Assembly (NCBI GenBank): GCA_025454405.1
Contig: JALOON010000032.1
Span: 1 to 64,000, forward strand
Source: Oscillatoriaceae cyanobacterium Prado104
GTDB lineage: Bacteria > Cyanobacteriota > Cyanobacteriia > Cyanobacteriales > Microcoleaceae
Direction of reading: 5' to 3'
Length of the DNA: 64,000 nt
The position numbers and the translations under genes are program-made. Of the stretch, positions 24,694 to 32,889 are shown piece by piece. Under the pieces are notes generated by a model that did not search any database, had not been told where the DNA came from, and saw only the letters and a program-made list of their open reading frames with translations. Every line of letters begins with the position of its first letter. The stretch's first letter is position 1.

Positions 24694-26037
24694 TTACTGA
24701 CAGCGTTGCAGGTATATTTTAGCAACCGTATCCTCAGGATTGGCTTGCAAACATTGCTGGAAAAGCCGAACTGCCTCTTCTCTATCCGAGGCATGATAAG
24801 CAACAATTGCACTTTCAAAATTGCTTTGCGCTGCTAATTTCTTCTCGCACAATTCTGGTGGATCGGCATCGAAAACTTCATACACTGCTACCTGTTCCGA
24901 TTTCCCCTTAACTCGCACGCGATCGATCCAACGAATGCGATAGTTTTCGGGATTTTTTAACTCACGAAAAGTTCGATCGCTAATCAGCAACGGCACTCTG
25001 TACTCTTTAGTTAATCCCTCCAAACGAGATGCTAAATTTACCGCATCGCCGATGACTGTTCCATCGATCCGAGATTGGCCGCCGACAGTTCCCAGGATTA
25101 AAATTCCAGTATTGATGCCGATGCCGATTTTAATCGGTGTCCGCTCGCGTTTGCGGCGATCGATATTGTATTCTGCTAGCATTTGTAGCATGGCAATTCC
25201 GGCCGTTACCGCGCGATCGGGTTCGCCATTAAATAAAGCCATGATAGCATCTCCCATATACTTATCAATAAAACCATTATTTTCGGTAATCTCTGGTTCC
25301 ATGCGAGAGAGATAAGCATTAATAAATTTAAAATTATCATCCGGTGTCATCTGTTCTGAAAGACTTGTAAAATCCCGGATGTCTGAAAATAAAACTGAAA
25401 TTTCTTGCTGGATTTGCTGACCTAGATGAATATCAAGAATCGTAGATTTTTCTAATAATTGAAGAAACTGACGCGGTACAAATCGCAAGAAAGACTCGTT
25501 AAGTGCTTGTAAATGACTTTCTTTTTCTTGAAGTTCCGCAATTAGTTGAGATTGCTTGCAAGTCAGCGCTTCTAACTCGGAATTCATTTGTAGGAGTTTA
25601 GCATTTTTCTCTGCCAATTCCTTATCTTGAACGTAACTGTGGATTGCTTCTGTAACCGTCAGTTTTAGATCTTCATTCTGCCACGGCTTGCTGATATAGC
25701 GGTAGAGTTTAGCGTATTTGACTGCATTGGCAACCCCTTCAATAGTGGCTTGACCCGTCAGCATCACTTTGAGTGTTTTCGGAGAAAGTTCGTGAACGCG
25801 ACGCAAAAGTTCATCTCCTTTCATATCCGGCATAATATAATCGGAAATAATCAAGGGAATTTCATCGCCATCTTCAATTAATTCTTCCAGCAACTCTAGC
25901 GCATCCTCTCCACCTTCTGCAATTTCAACTCGATACTGTTCTCCAAAGTCTTTTCTCAGTTCGGATTTTAAACTGGTTAAAATCGTAACTTCATCATCTA
26001 CACAAATAATGACAGGTCTTTTGAAAATTTTTGTCAT
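24694..26037 (-). CDS. Response regulator with class III adenylate cyclase output
   Basis: 447 residues. Receiver domain 8-125 with acidic pair D14/D15, phospho-acceptor D66 (IISDYIMPD) and K117. A coiled coil covers about 135-185. The class III cyclase domain is about 205-390: metal Asp D219 in LFSDIRDFT, K259 and D263 in DKYMGDAIMALF, and N334/R338 in IGDAVNLASRLE, so all catalytic positions are present. K259 favours ATP over GTP. The C-terminal 45 residues look like one TPR-type helical repeat. Phosphorylation by the kinases encoded upstream would control cAMP formation. It overlaps the preceding receiver gene by ATGA, so the two are translationally coupled. Confidence 0.9.
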   Translation of the reverse strand: MTKIFKRPVIICVDDEVTILTSLKSELRKDFGEQYRVEIAEGGEDALELLEELIEDGDEIPLIISDYIMPDMKGDELLRRVHELSPKTLKVMLTGQATIEGVANAVKYAKLYRYISKPWQNEDLKLTVTEAIHSYVQDKELAEKNAKLLQMNSELEALTCKQSQLIAELQEKESHLQALNESFLRFVPRQFLQLLEKSTILDIHLGQQIQQEISVLFSDIRDFTSLSEQMTPDDNFKFINAYLSRMEPEITENNGFIDKYMGDAIMALFNGEPDRAVTAGIAMLQMLAEYNIDRRKRERTPIKIGIGINTGILILGTVGGQSRIDGTVIGDAVNLASRLEGLTKEYRVPLLISDRTFRELKNPENYRIRWIDRVRVKGKSEQVAVYEVFDADPPELCEKKLAAQSNFESAIVAYHASDREEAVRLFQQCLQANPEDTVAKIYLQRCQ

Positions 26038-26429
26038 AGTTTTGCTAATCCTGATTTGACGGTTGCGATTAACTCATCTTCTGACCAAGGTTTAGACATG
26101 TATTGATGTAGCTGGGCTTCTTTATAAGCTCGATCGATCGCTGCTGTGTCTGCTTGTCCCGTCAACAAAATTTTGACAACTTTAGGAAATTTTTTATGGA
26201 CGCGAATGAGAAATTCGTCACCTTTCATTCCCGGCATCAGCCAATCTGAGACAATTAATAAAATGCTCACGTCCTCTTCATTTAATTCATCAATAATCTC
26301 TAACGCTTCTTCTGCATTTTGGGCAAGTTCATAAATATACGAGCTACCCAGTGCTTTTCTCAATTGGGCTTTCAAGCTTTCTAAAATGATCGATTCATCA
26401 TCAACACATAAAATGGCGGGTTTAGACAT
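26034..26429 (-). CDS. Single-domain response regulator (receiver)
   Basis: 131 residues, a stand-alone receiver. Acidic pair D10/D11, phospho-acceptor D62 (VSDWLMPGMKG), Thr in LLTGQAD, and K113 in MSKPW. It has no output domain, so it may be a phosphate shuttle or sink between the kinases and the cyclase, or act by protein contact. Its stop overlaps the start of the receiver-cyclase gene (ATGA). It resembles the cyclase's own receiver (both have GDE, LTGQA and SKPW), suggesting local duplication. Confidence 0.88.
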   Translation of the reverse strand: MSKPAILCVDDESIILESLKAQLRKALGSSYIYELAQNAEEALEIIDELNEEDVSILLIVSDWLMPGMKGDEFLIRVHKKFPKVVKILLTGQADTAAIDRAYKEAQLHQYMSKPWSEDELIATVKSGLAKL

Positions 26430-26514
26430 AGTTGATAGTTGACAGTTGACAGTTGACAGTTGACAGTTTAGAGTGCGAGCGTCCCCGCTCGCGATCGATT
26501 TTAGAGTGCGAGCC
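26430..26514. repeat. TTGACAG tandem repeats and GTGCGAGCG palindromes
   Basis: Four TTGACAG-like heptamers (26435-26467), one full GTGCGAGCGTCCCCGCTCGCG unit (26471-26491) and a partial unit (26505-26513) lie between the REC-kinase gene and the receiver gene. They may reduce read-through within the signalling block. Confidence 0.8.
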
Positions 26515-26516
26515 TC

Positions 26517-27983
26517 TTAAGAGTTACTATTGGTTTGAAGATTCATGTTTAAGGATACTGTAAATGTTGTTTTTCCGGGGACGGAATCAACTTCTATTTC
26601 TCCATGATGCTTTTGAACAATTTTGCGGACGATATCTAATCCCAAACCACTGCCTTCACCGGGCGGTTTAGTAGTGAAGAAAGGCTCAAAAATTCGATGT
26701 TTAATCTCAGCGGGAATTCCTTTGCCGCTATCGGTAATCATGACTTTGGCGAAGCCTCCTTCTTGCGTAACATCGATCGATAGCGTTCCTTTATTGTCCA
26801 TTGCTTGAATGGCATTATGAATGAGATTCGTCCAAACTTGGTTGAGTTCATCCGGGTAACAATAAATAGGTGGCAGTTCTGCGTAATTTTCAACAACTTT
26901 AACTCCTTGTTTGAAATGATTTTGATAAAGTGTTAAAACCGTATCGATTCCGGCTGTTAAACTTACTTTAAACAACTCATCTATTTGGTCGTAACGAGCA
27001 TAACTTTTTAAAGAAAATACAATTTTAGCAGCGCGATCGGCTGCGGTTTCTATTGTACTGTTTCCCCGCTGCAATCCCGAAAGATTGTAAGCAAATTCTA
27101 GCAGTTTTTGGCTGTCGGGATGAGTCAATATCGGTAAAAATGGGTCGATTCCCTGATGAATTTTCATGTCAGAAAGTGTATCGGCTATAGTATCCGCATC
27201 CGAGACTCCGAGTTCTTCTAGTTCGCGAGTTAAGGCTCGCTTGAGTTTGCGAGTATCTTTGGAAGAAAGGATACTTTTGCTGTTAATTGCGCGTAATGCT
27301 AGTTCCAAAATTAATTTAATTTCTTTAGCAGACAGCGTATCGAGCATTCCAGGGAAGTCTTCAAAGATTTCTCGCAGATATTTAGAGATGTTACTGACTG
27401 AAGAGCGAATCGCACCCAAAGGTGTATTGATTTCGTGGGCAATTCCTGCAATCAGTTGTCCGAGTGCTGCCATTTTCTCGGAGTGAATGAGTTCTTGTTG
27501 AGTGGCTTGCAGTTGCTCTAATGTATGAGCTAATTCCTGATTCGATCGAGCGAGTTCTTCATTGGTCAATCGCAAGTTATTTTGCAGTCGCTGCAAGTCT
27601 AAATGGGTGGCGACGCGAGCCAAAACTTCTTCCACTTGAAAGGGTTTTGTTACGTAATCGACACCGCCTACTCCGAAGGCTTTAACTTTATCAAGTACGT
27701 CGCTGAGCGCGCTAATAAAAATAACTGGAATATCCCGCGTTTTGGGGTCGGCTTTGAGCTTGGTGCAGACTTCATAACCATCCATTTGCGGCATATTGAT
27801 ATCGAGCAAAATTAAGTCGATCGGGGCTGTTTTAGCGGCAGATAGTGCTTGCAATCCATCTTTTGCAGGCCGCACTTTATAGCCATTTTCGGTTAAGATA
27901 CCTACTAATAACTGTAAATTAGCTAGAGTATCGTCAACGACTAAAATATTAGACTTACTGCCATTATTGTCTGATTCATTCAT
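26517..27983 (-). CDS. REC-histidine kinase (response regulator/kinase hybrid)
   Basis: 488 residues from the ATG at 27983; a longer frame would need a TTG inside the previous gene. Receiver at about 12-130 with phospho-acceptor D61 ([15 protein letters not shown]) and KPF. A coiled coil of [19 protein letters not shown] leads to the kinase core with the His in [12 protein letters not shown] (H183). A helical insertion of about 100 residues separates the H box from the ATPase domain, which ends [19 protein letters not shown] and [10 protein letters not shown]. No membrane segment, so cytoplasmic. The receiver at the N-terminus suggests it takes phosphate from the membrane hybrid kinase just upstream. 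Confidence 0.88.
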   Translation of the reverse strand: MNESDNNGSKSNILVVDDTLANLQLLVGILTENGYKVRPAKDGLQALSAAKTAPIDLILLDINMPQMDGYEVCTKLKADPKTRDIPVIFISALSDVLDKVKAFGVGGVDYVTKPFQVEEVLARVATHLDLQRLQNNLRLTNEELARSNQELAHTLEQLQATQQELIHSEKMAALGQLIAGIAHEINTPLGAIRSSVSNISKYLREIFEDFPGMLDTLSAKEIKLILELALRAINSKSILSSKDTRKLKRALTRELEELGVSDADTIADTLSDMKIHQGIDPFLPILTHPDSQKLLEFAYNLSGLQRGNSTIETAADRAAKIVFSLKSYARYDQIDELFKVSLTAGIDTVLTLYQNHFKQGVKVVENYAELPPIYCYPDELNQVWTNLIHNAIQAMDNKGTLSIDVTQEGGFAKVMITDSGKGIPAEIKHRIFEPFFTTKPPGEGSGLGLDIVRKIVQKHHGEIEVDSVPGKTTFTVSLNMNLQTNSNS

Positions 27984-28017
27984 CTGTGATAAGTTGTTTG
28001 ATGTGATCGAAAAAACG

Positions 28018-30831
28018 CTAGCCAATAGCTGCTTCAATTAATGAGACAATTTTGCCATATTCAAATTCATTCGCTAATGCTAAAAACGCATCCCCTGTGG
28101 CTTCATTTACTGCTTTGACTTGCTGGATCGCGCGGTCTACTTCCACAATATCCGAGCTTTCCGCCGCCCTAGCTAAGTTTACCAATAACTCAGATGGTAT
28201 GGCAGTTAGAGATTCTGGTGCTAGCACGTCTTTGATTTCGGTCTTGGATAAATTATTAGTCGCTCGATCGCTCTGCTCTTCATAAATATAACGCACTCCG
28301 ATATGTTTGTTCATGGCTGTGAAAATTTCTGCTTCCCGAAACGGTTTCCGCATAAAGTCATCGCAGCCTACCGATAATACAATCGCTTTTTCTTCTTCGA
28401 GAACGCTTGCTGTTAAAGCAATAATTGCTGTGGCTTGTCCCTTCGTCGTGGCTTTGATTTGTTGCGTGGCAGTGTAGCCGTCCATCACTGGCATTCTCAT
28501 GTCCATCCAGATGAGATGGGGTTCCCATTGATTCCAAATTTCCAATGCTTCTTGTCCGTTACTGGCTTCTTTCAATTCAAATCCAAAGGGATTGAGAAGT
28601 TGAACTAATAACTGACGGTTGAGAGGTTTATCATCGACGATCAAAATGCGATAGCAGGGTTGATTCGGTTCGAGTGCAATAACCCGATGTTTGTTCTTTT
28701 GTGCTTCATTTTCAGCCGCATCGACTACCTGGGCTGCAATATCGAACTTGAAGAGCGTGCCAACGTCCACCTTGCTGCTGACAGTAATATCGCCGCCCAT
28801 GAGTTGCACGAATTGACGGCTAATTGCCAATCCCAATCCGGTTCCTTCTTGAGCGTTTTTACCGGAAGATGTTTGCATGAAGGCTTCAAATAGTTTGTTT
28901 AATTCTGACTCGGCAATTCCTGCACCTGTATCTTCAACTTCAAAATAAATTTGTTGTTTGCTGGCTCGATTTTCTCGATCGTTTTCTCCGGCTGCTTCGC
29001 TGGCAGATATTGCTTGTTTGCTCGTCCCAACTCGAACGGAAACTCCACCTTCTGTTGTAAATTTCAGCGCATTATTAAGCAAGTTAATTAAGATTTGGCG
29101 GAGTTTAACTTGGTCGGTGCGAATGTAGCGCGGCACCTCGGAAGTGCGATCGAACAATAATTGCAATCCAGCTTCATCGGCTTTGAGGCGAAACATATCT
29201 TCGATATCGTCGAGCAAGCGATACAGGTCGAAGTTTTTCTCATTTAGAGTCGTGCGTCCTGCTTCTATTTTCGACAAGTCTAAAACTTGATTGATTAATG
29301 TGAGTAAGTGTTCGCCGCTGCGGGTAATAATGCCGACATTATCGATATGTTCTGATGGCAGAGAGCGACTTCTCATCATTATTTGTGCAAAGCCTAAAAT
29401 TGCGTTGAGGGGCGATCGCAATTCGTGGCTCATGTTGGCAAGAAATGTGCTTTTTGCTTGGTTGGCAACTTCGGCTTTTTCTTTAGCTGTTTCTAGTTGT
29501 TGGTTCGATGTTGCTAGTTCTGCCGTGCGTTCTGCAACTTTGTGTTCTAATGTTTCAAAGGATTCTTGCAACTGCTGCGCCATGCTATTAAACGATTTAG
29601 CAAGTTGCCCAACTTCATCATCCCGGTTAATTTCTCCAGATTGCTGCCAGTTACCCCGAGCAATATCTTTGGCAGTTTCGTTCAGTTTGAGAATTGGCTT
29701 GGTCACCCATCTGGCTATCAGAATCCCAATTATAGTAGATATAATTAAAGCTGCTATGCACAGCAAAAACGTAGTGCGAGTGTTGGCATTAATTTGTTCC
29801 ATAAAGTCGGATTCTGGCACTACTACTACAATCAGCCAGTCCAGGCCAAACTCATCTTTAAAAGGGAGAACTTGCAGGAATTGCCGCTCTCCATTTAAGC
29901 TAAATTCTAGGGTTGACGCTGCATCTATTTTTTGCAAGTTGCCAAAATAGCTAATGAGGAATTTAGCTGCTTCGCTGGTGATTTTGTTGCTGCTAGCAGA
30001 CGCATTCAGGCGTTTCCCCTTTTCACCTTGTTTTTCTGGTGGAATATAGGGATTTTCATCGGTTGAAGTTGCCACTAAGTCTGTGGAACGTTCGATAATG
30101 AAAGCTTGTCCGGCACGACTGATTTTGAGCTCGCGGAGGAAATTGCTAATCAGATCGAGTTTAAGGTTCAGACCTGCTACCCCAGCCAAAGAGCCATCTT
30201 TGTTGTAGAATGGTTGGGCTCCAGAAACCCCTAATTGTCCTGTATGTTTCAGGCTATAAATTTCAGTCCAGATCGGTTTGCGTGCGGTTACAGCTTCCTT
30301 AAACCAGGGGCGAGTTCGAGAATCAAACTCCGGTTCAAATTTTAATAGATTGGCGCGATCGCCATTTCCATCGAGGGTATAAAAGTTGCGCTTCGGGAAC
30401 TCTTCAGTCACTCTCGCCACAAAACTTCCATCATCTTGGCGTTCGACTCCAACTATTTCTCCCCGATCGGTTCCTAAGTAAATATCGCTGACGTAATCAA
30501 ATTGTTGAACCTGCCGGAAAAGATGGCGTTGCAATACCAAGAAATCATTATTATTCAAATTACCTAGTTCAATTGCATCTACGTTAATTTGGTTAACGCG
30601 GTGCGATTCCTTGAGAGCGTTGTGCAGGTGCTGTTGAATTCGCAGAGTAGTTTCAATTCTTAGCCGATCGGCAAGGTCATTAATTGCTGTCTGTCCGTTT
30701 TTAAAAGAGAGATATCCAACCAAACCAACGGCAGCAAAAATTTGTACGGCGAAGGGGACAATGAGAACGGCACGTAAGGGTAACTTGCGAGTGACTTTGC
30801 GAACGCCGGAATAGAGAGGTTTAATTAACAT
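28018..30831 (-). CDS. Membrane hybrid histidine kinase (Cache-HAMP-HK-REC)
   Basis: 937 residues from the ATG at 30831. The frame is open further (to 31101) but that part is not protein-like and the paralogue at 36425 starts at the same point relative to the helix. First helix near 18-40 (VLIVPFAVQIFAAVGLVGYL), periplasmic double Cache sensor (PWFKEAVTARKPIWTEIY is typical), second helix, HAMP, coiled coil, H box NMSHELRSPLNAIL, ATPase domain with GTGLGLAI, then a receiver with acceptor Asp in IWMDMRMPVMDGY. The C-terminal 90 residues are helical. It probably heads the leftward phosphorelay that ends in the cyclase. Confidence 0.9.
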   Translation of the reverse strand: MLIKPLYSGVRKVTRKLPLRAVLIVPFAVQIFAAVGLVGYLSFKNGQTAINDLADRLRIETTLRIQQHLHNALKESHRVNQINVDAIELGNLNNNDFLVLQRHLFRQVQQFDYVSDIYLGTDRGEIVGVERQDDGSFVARVTEEFPKRNFYTLDGNGDRANLLKFEPEFDSRTRPWFKEAVTARKPIWTEIYSLKHTGQLGVSGAQPFYNKDGSLAGVAGLNLKLDLISNFLRELKISRAGQAFIIERSTDLVATSTDENPYIPPEKQGEKGKRLNASASSNKITSEAAKFLISYFGNLQKIDAASTLEFSLNGERQFLQVLPFKDEFGLDWLIVVVVPESDFMEQINANTRTTFLLCIAALIISTIIGILIARWVTKPILKLNETAKDIARGNWQQSGEINRDDEVGQLAKSFNSMAQQLQESFETLEHKVAERTAELATSNQQLETAKEKAEVANQAKSTFLANMSHELRSPLNAILGFAQIMMRSRSLPSEHIDNVGIITRSGEHLLTLINQVLDLSKIEAGRTTLNEKNFDLYRLLDDIEDMFRLKADEAGLQLLFDRTSEVPRYIRTDQVKLRQILINLLNNALKFTTEGGVSVRVGTSKQAISASEAAGENDRENRASKQQIYFEVEDTGAGIAESELNKLFEAFMQTSSGKNAQEGTGLGLAISRQFVQLMGGDITVSSKVDVGTLFKFDIAAQVVDAAENEAQKNKHRVIALEPNQPCYRILIVDDKPLNRQLLVQLLNPFGFELKEASNGQEALEIWNQWEPHLIWMDMRMPVMDGYTATQQIKATTKGQATAIIALTASVLEEEKAIVLSVGCDDFMRKPFREAEIFTAMNKHIGVRYIYEEQSDRATNNLSKTEIKDVLAPESLTAIPSELLVNLARAAESSDIVEVDRAIQQVKAVNEATGDAFLALANEFEYGKIVSLIEAAIG

Positions 30832-31050
30832 AAATTTTAAGCGGTATTTTACTGAATTTGAGTCGGTTTCAATCGAATTACAGGCTTGCGGTGTATGAGT
30901 TTGAAGAGTATTCCATTCGCCAGAATTTCCCCAGCAAAATAACTCCGATTTCCTTGCCGAATTCGTCAAAACAGAAGCATATGAATATATAGATCTACCT
31001 CGATCGATTAGAGGCGAGAAAGGGCTGTTTGAAGCACACACTTTACGATC

Positions 31051-31135
31051 GCGCTTCTCACTCCCGCGAGGAAAAAAGGGGAAGTGGCCCCTACTCCGCA
31101 AGACTTTGCCTGGACCGCATACCCCTGAGAAGCAC
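31051..31135. ncRNA. Possible structured RNA or IS200/IS605-type end, 85 nt
   Basis: GCGCTTCTC (31051-31059) pairs with GAGAAGCAC (31127-31135; one wobble when read as RNA on the minus strand). Inside are three small hairpins: CTCCCGCGAG, GGGGAAGTGGCCCC and GCAAGACTTTGC. On the + strand the element is followed by TATATTTTT. The multi-branched layout suggests a structured RNA or a transposon end; no known family was recognised. The rest of 30832-31582 shows no gene. Confidence 0.3.
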
Positions 31136-31489
31136 TATATTTTTAAGCAGTTAATATCGGAATTTTTTGCAGGAAATTTTTCCCCGTAGGGGGGCAACTT
31201 CCAACTGAAAGAATTATACCACTTTCCTAAAATAATGCAACAGTCTTTGGTAGCAATAATACTAATTGCACTCAGCTACTCAATGGGCATAGTCTCCAGA
31301 TAGAGGCAAGTCGATCGGATGCATGCGATCGGTGAAACCCTTACATGACATTGATTTCAGCCGATTCTGTCTTGAATGTCGTTGTGAGCAATTTTGTAAC
31401 TATTGAAAGGGATCTATTAAGCATTGTCCTGTATCAACTCGGGCGGGCACGGAGGGACCTTTCGGCATCAAAGTCGAATCTGCTTCGCT

Positions 31490-31566
31490 CTTTCAACCTC
31501 TAACTCGAATCTGCTTCGCTTGTCATCCAAGTTAGAGGTGGAACATCCGATTTAGAGGTTGAACCC
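31490..31566. repeat. Inverted repeat with TTTCAACCTCTAACT / AGTTAGAGGT
   Basis: AACCTCTAACTCGAATCTGC and the later AAGTTAGAGGTGGAAC and TTTAGAGGTTGAAC are complementary segments, with CTGCTTCGCT repeated twice between them. A small dispersed-type palindrome at the end of the amidotransferase gene; it may act in termination. Confidence 0.55.
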
Positions 31567-31582
31567 TACCATCGATCGACTA

Positions 31583-32353
31583 TTAACTATGTAATGGCAA
31601 ACCGTCTTGAAAAACTAGCAAATTTCCTGGTTGAATTTGCGTCCAAACTTCGTTATCAGTCAGGGGTAAAGTAGCAATTACGGCAACTCGATCGCCCTCA
31701 TTTGTCAGTTCCCGAAAATCTACAGTTACATCTCGATCGATCGAGTGCGCGCTAGCAAAAGGTGCTTGCCTCACGATGTAATGCAGGTGAGTCGAACAGT
31801 GCGCGAACAAGTGTTCTCCATCAGAAAGTAAATAATTAAAAATTCCTTTGGCTGCCAAAGTTTGAGTAATTTCGTTCAATACCGCGTAAATTTTCATTAC
31901 AGCAGGCTTATCTTGAGGAAAAGTCGATCGCAACTTTTCTAATATCAAACAAAAAGCTTGTTCGCTGTCAGTTTTGCCGACAGGTTTGTAAAATTCCCCA
32001 CTTTCAGGATGAAAATCTTCCAAATTGCCGTTGTGAGCGAACACCCAATAGCGCCCCCAAAGTTCCCGGCTGAAAGGGTGGCAGTTTTCCAAAGCAATTG
32101 CGCCTTGAGTAGCTTTGCGGATGTGAGCGATGACGTTAGTTGAATGAATCGGATAGCGGCGCACCAAATCGGCAACGGGAGAAGCAATCGCCGGTTTTGA
32201 GTCGATAAAAATCCGGCAGCCCGCACCTTCAAAAAAAGCAATTCCCCAACCGTCTTGATGGATGTCCGTTTGCCCTCCCCTCGCAGAAAAACCCTCAAAA
32301 GAAAAGCAAATATCTGTCGGAACATTGCAGTTCATTCCCAGTAGTTGACACAT
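31583..32353 (-). CDS. Class II glutamine amidotransferase (YafJ/EgtC-like)
   Basis: 256 residues. After removal of Met the N-terminus is Cys2, the nucleophile of N-terminal-nucleophile amidotransferases (MCQLLGMNC). Other family marks are HQDGWGIAFF, VIAHIRKATQG, FAHNGNLE and TDSEQAFCLIL. The domain alone makes up the protein, as in YafJ/EgtC-type enzymes, with no synthetase part. It hydrolyses an amide such as glutamine or a gamma-glutamyl bond. In ergothioneine pathways EgtC removes gamma-glutamate, but no other egt gene is nearby, so the substrate is open. It stands alone, with the porin divergent from it. Confidence 0.87.
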   Translation of the reverse strand: MCQLLGMNCNVPTDICFSFEGFSARGGQTDIHQDGWGIAFFEGAGCRIFIDSKPAIASPVADLVRRYPIHSTNVIAHIRKATQGAIALENCHPFSRELWGRYWVFAHNGNLEDFHPESGEFYKPVGKTDSEQAFCLILEKLRSTFPQDKPAVMKIYAVLNEITQTLAAKGIFNYLLSDGEHLFAHCSTHLHYIVRQAPFASAHSIDRDVTVDFRELTNEGDRVAVIATLPLTDNEVWTQIQPGNLLVFQDGLPLHS

Positions 32354-32889
32354 AGCTTTTAAATCTCTGGAGATTGGAACTATGCCGCAGCTCTTGCCAG
32401 CTACAGCTTGGCGATGATAGTATTATAGTATTAACTGACTGCAAAAAAATGTAACTAAACCTTATCTTTGGGTTTGTCATCCGCAATGTTACTGAAATTC
32501 AAAAGACCGGTGCTTTCTAAAAAAAACAAATTACTTTACAAAATAAAGTACAGCAAATATCGAGAGATTAATGCTTTAAATAGCGGCGATCTGGAATCGG
32601 GAATTAAGGTCGCAGTTTTGCTGAAGTTCCAATCGCACCATCAAAAAAGTCTGGAGTGCGAACTTTAATCTGCAAAACCTGGCGAACTGAAGTTCTCACT
32701 GCAAAAGTTTTGACTGCAAACCGCTGTCGGTCGCGACTCGATCGGACGCAATATCGGACAGCGGTTACGGGGTACAGCTTCTACTATTTTTAATGCGCCG
32801 TTCGGCAAGACACCGGGCTGCACGGATACACAGTTGATATCAGTTTTGATACCTCACTTCACGATCGCCAACAAGGACAATTATCACAA
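32354..32889. other. Long intergenic region between amidotransferase and porin
   Basis: About 536 bases with the divergent promoters. A short frame (32486-32668) encodes a basic 60-residue peptide with a LLKF repeat but no ribosome site or family; I do not call it. AAGGACAATTATCACAAATG provides a plausible ribosome site (AAGGA) for the porin start. Confidence 0.4.

Noticed and set aside
30832..31101. N-terminal extension of the hybrid kinase
   Set aside because: Not protein-like, contains the hairpin element, and the paralogue begins at the equivalent of the ATG at 30831.
32486..32668. Small basic protein upstream of the porin
   Set aside because: No ribosome binding site, no recognisable family, and located in a divergent promoter region.
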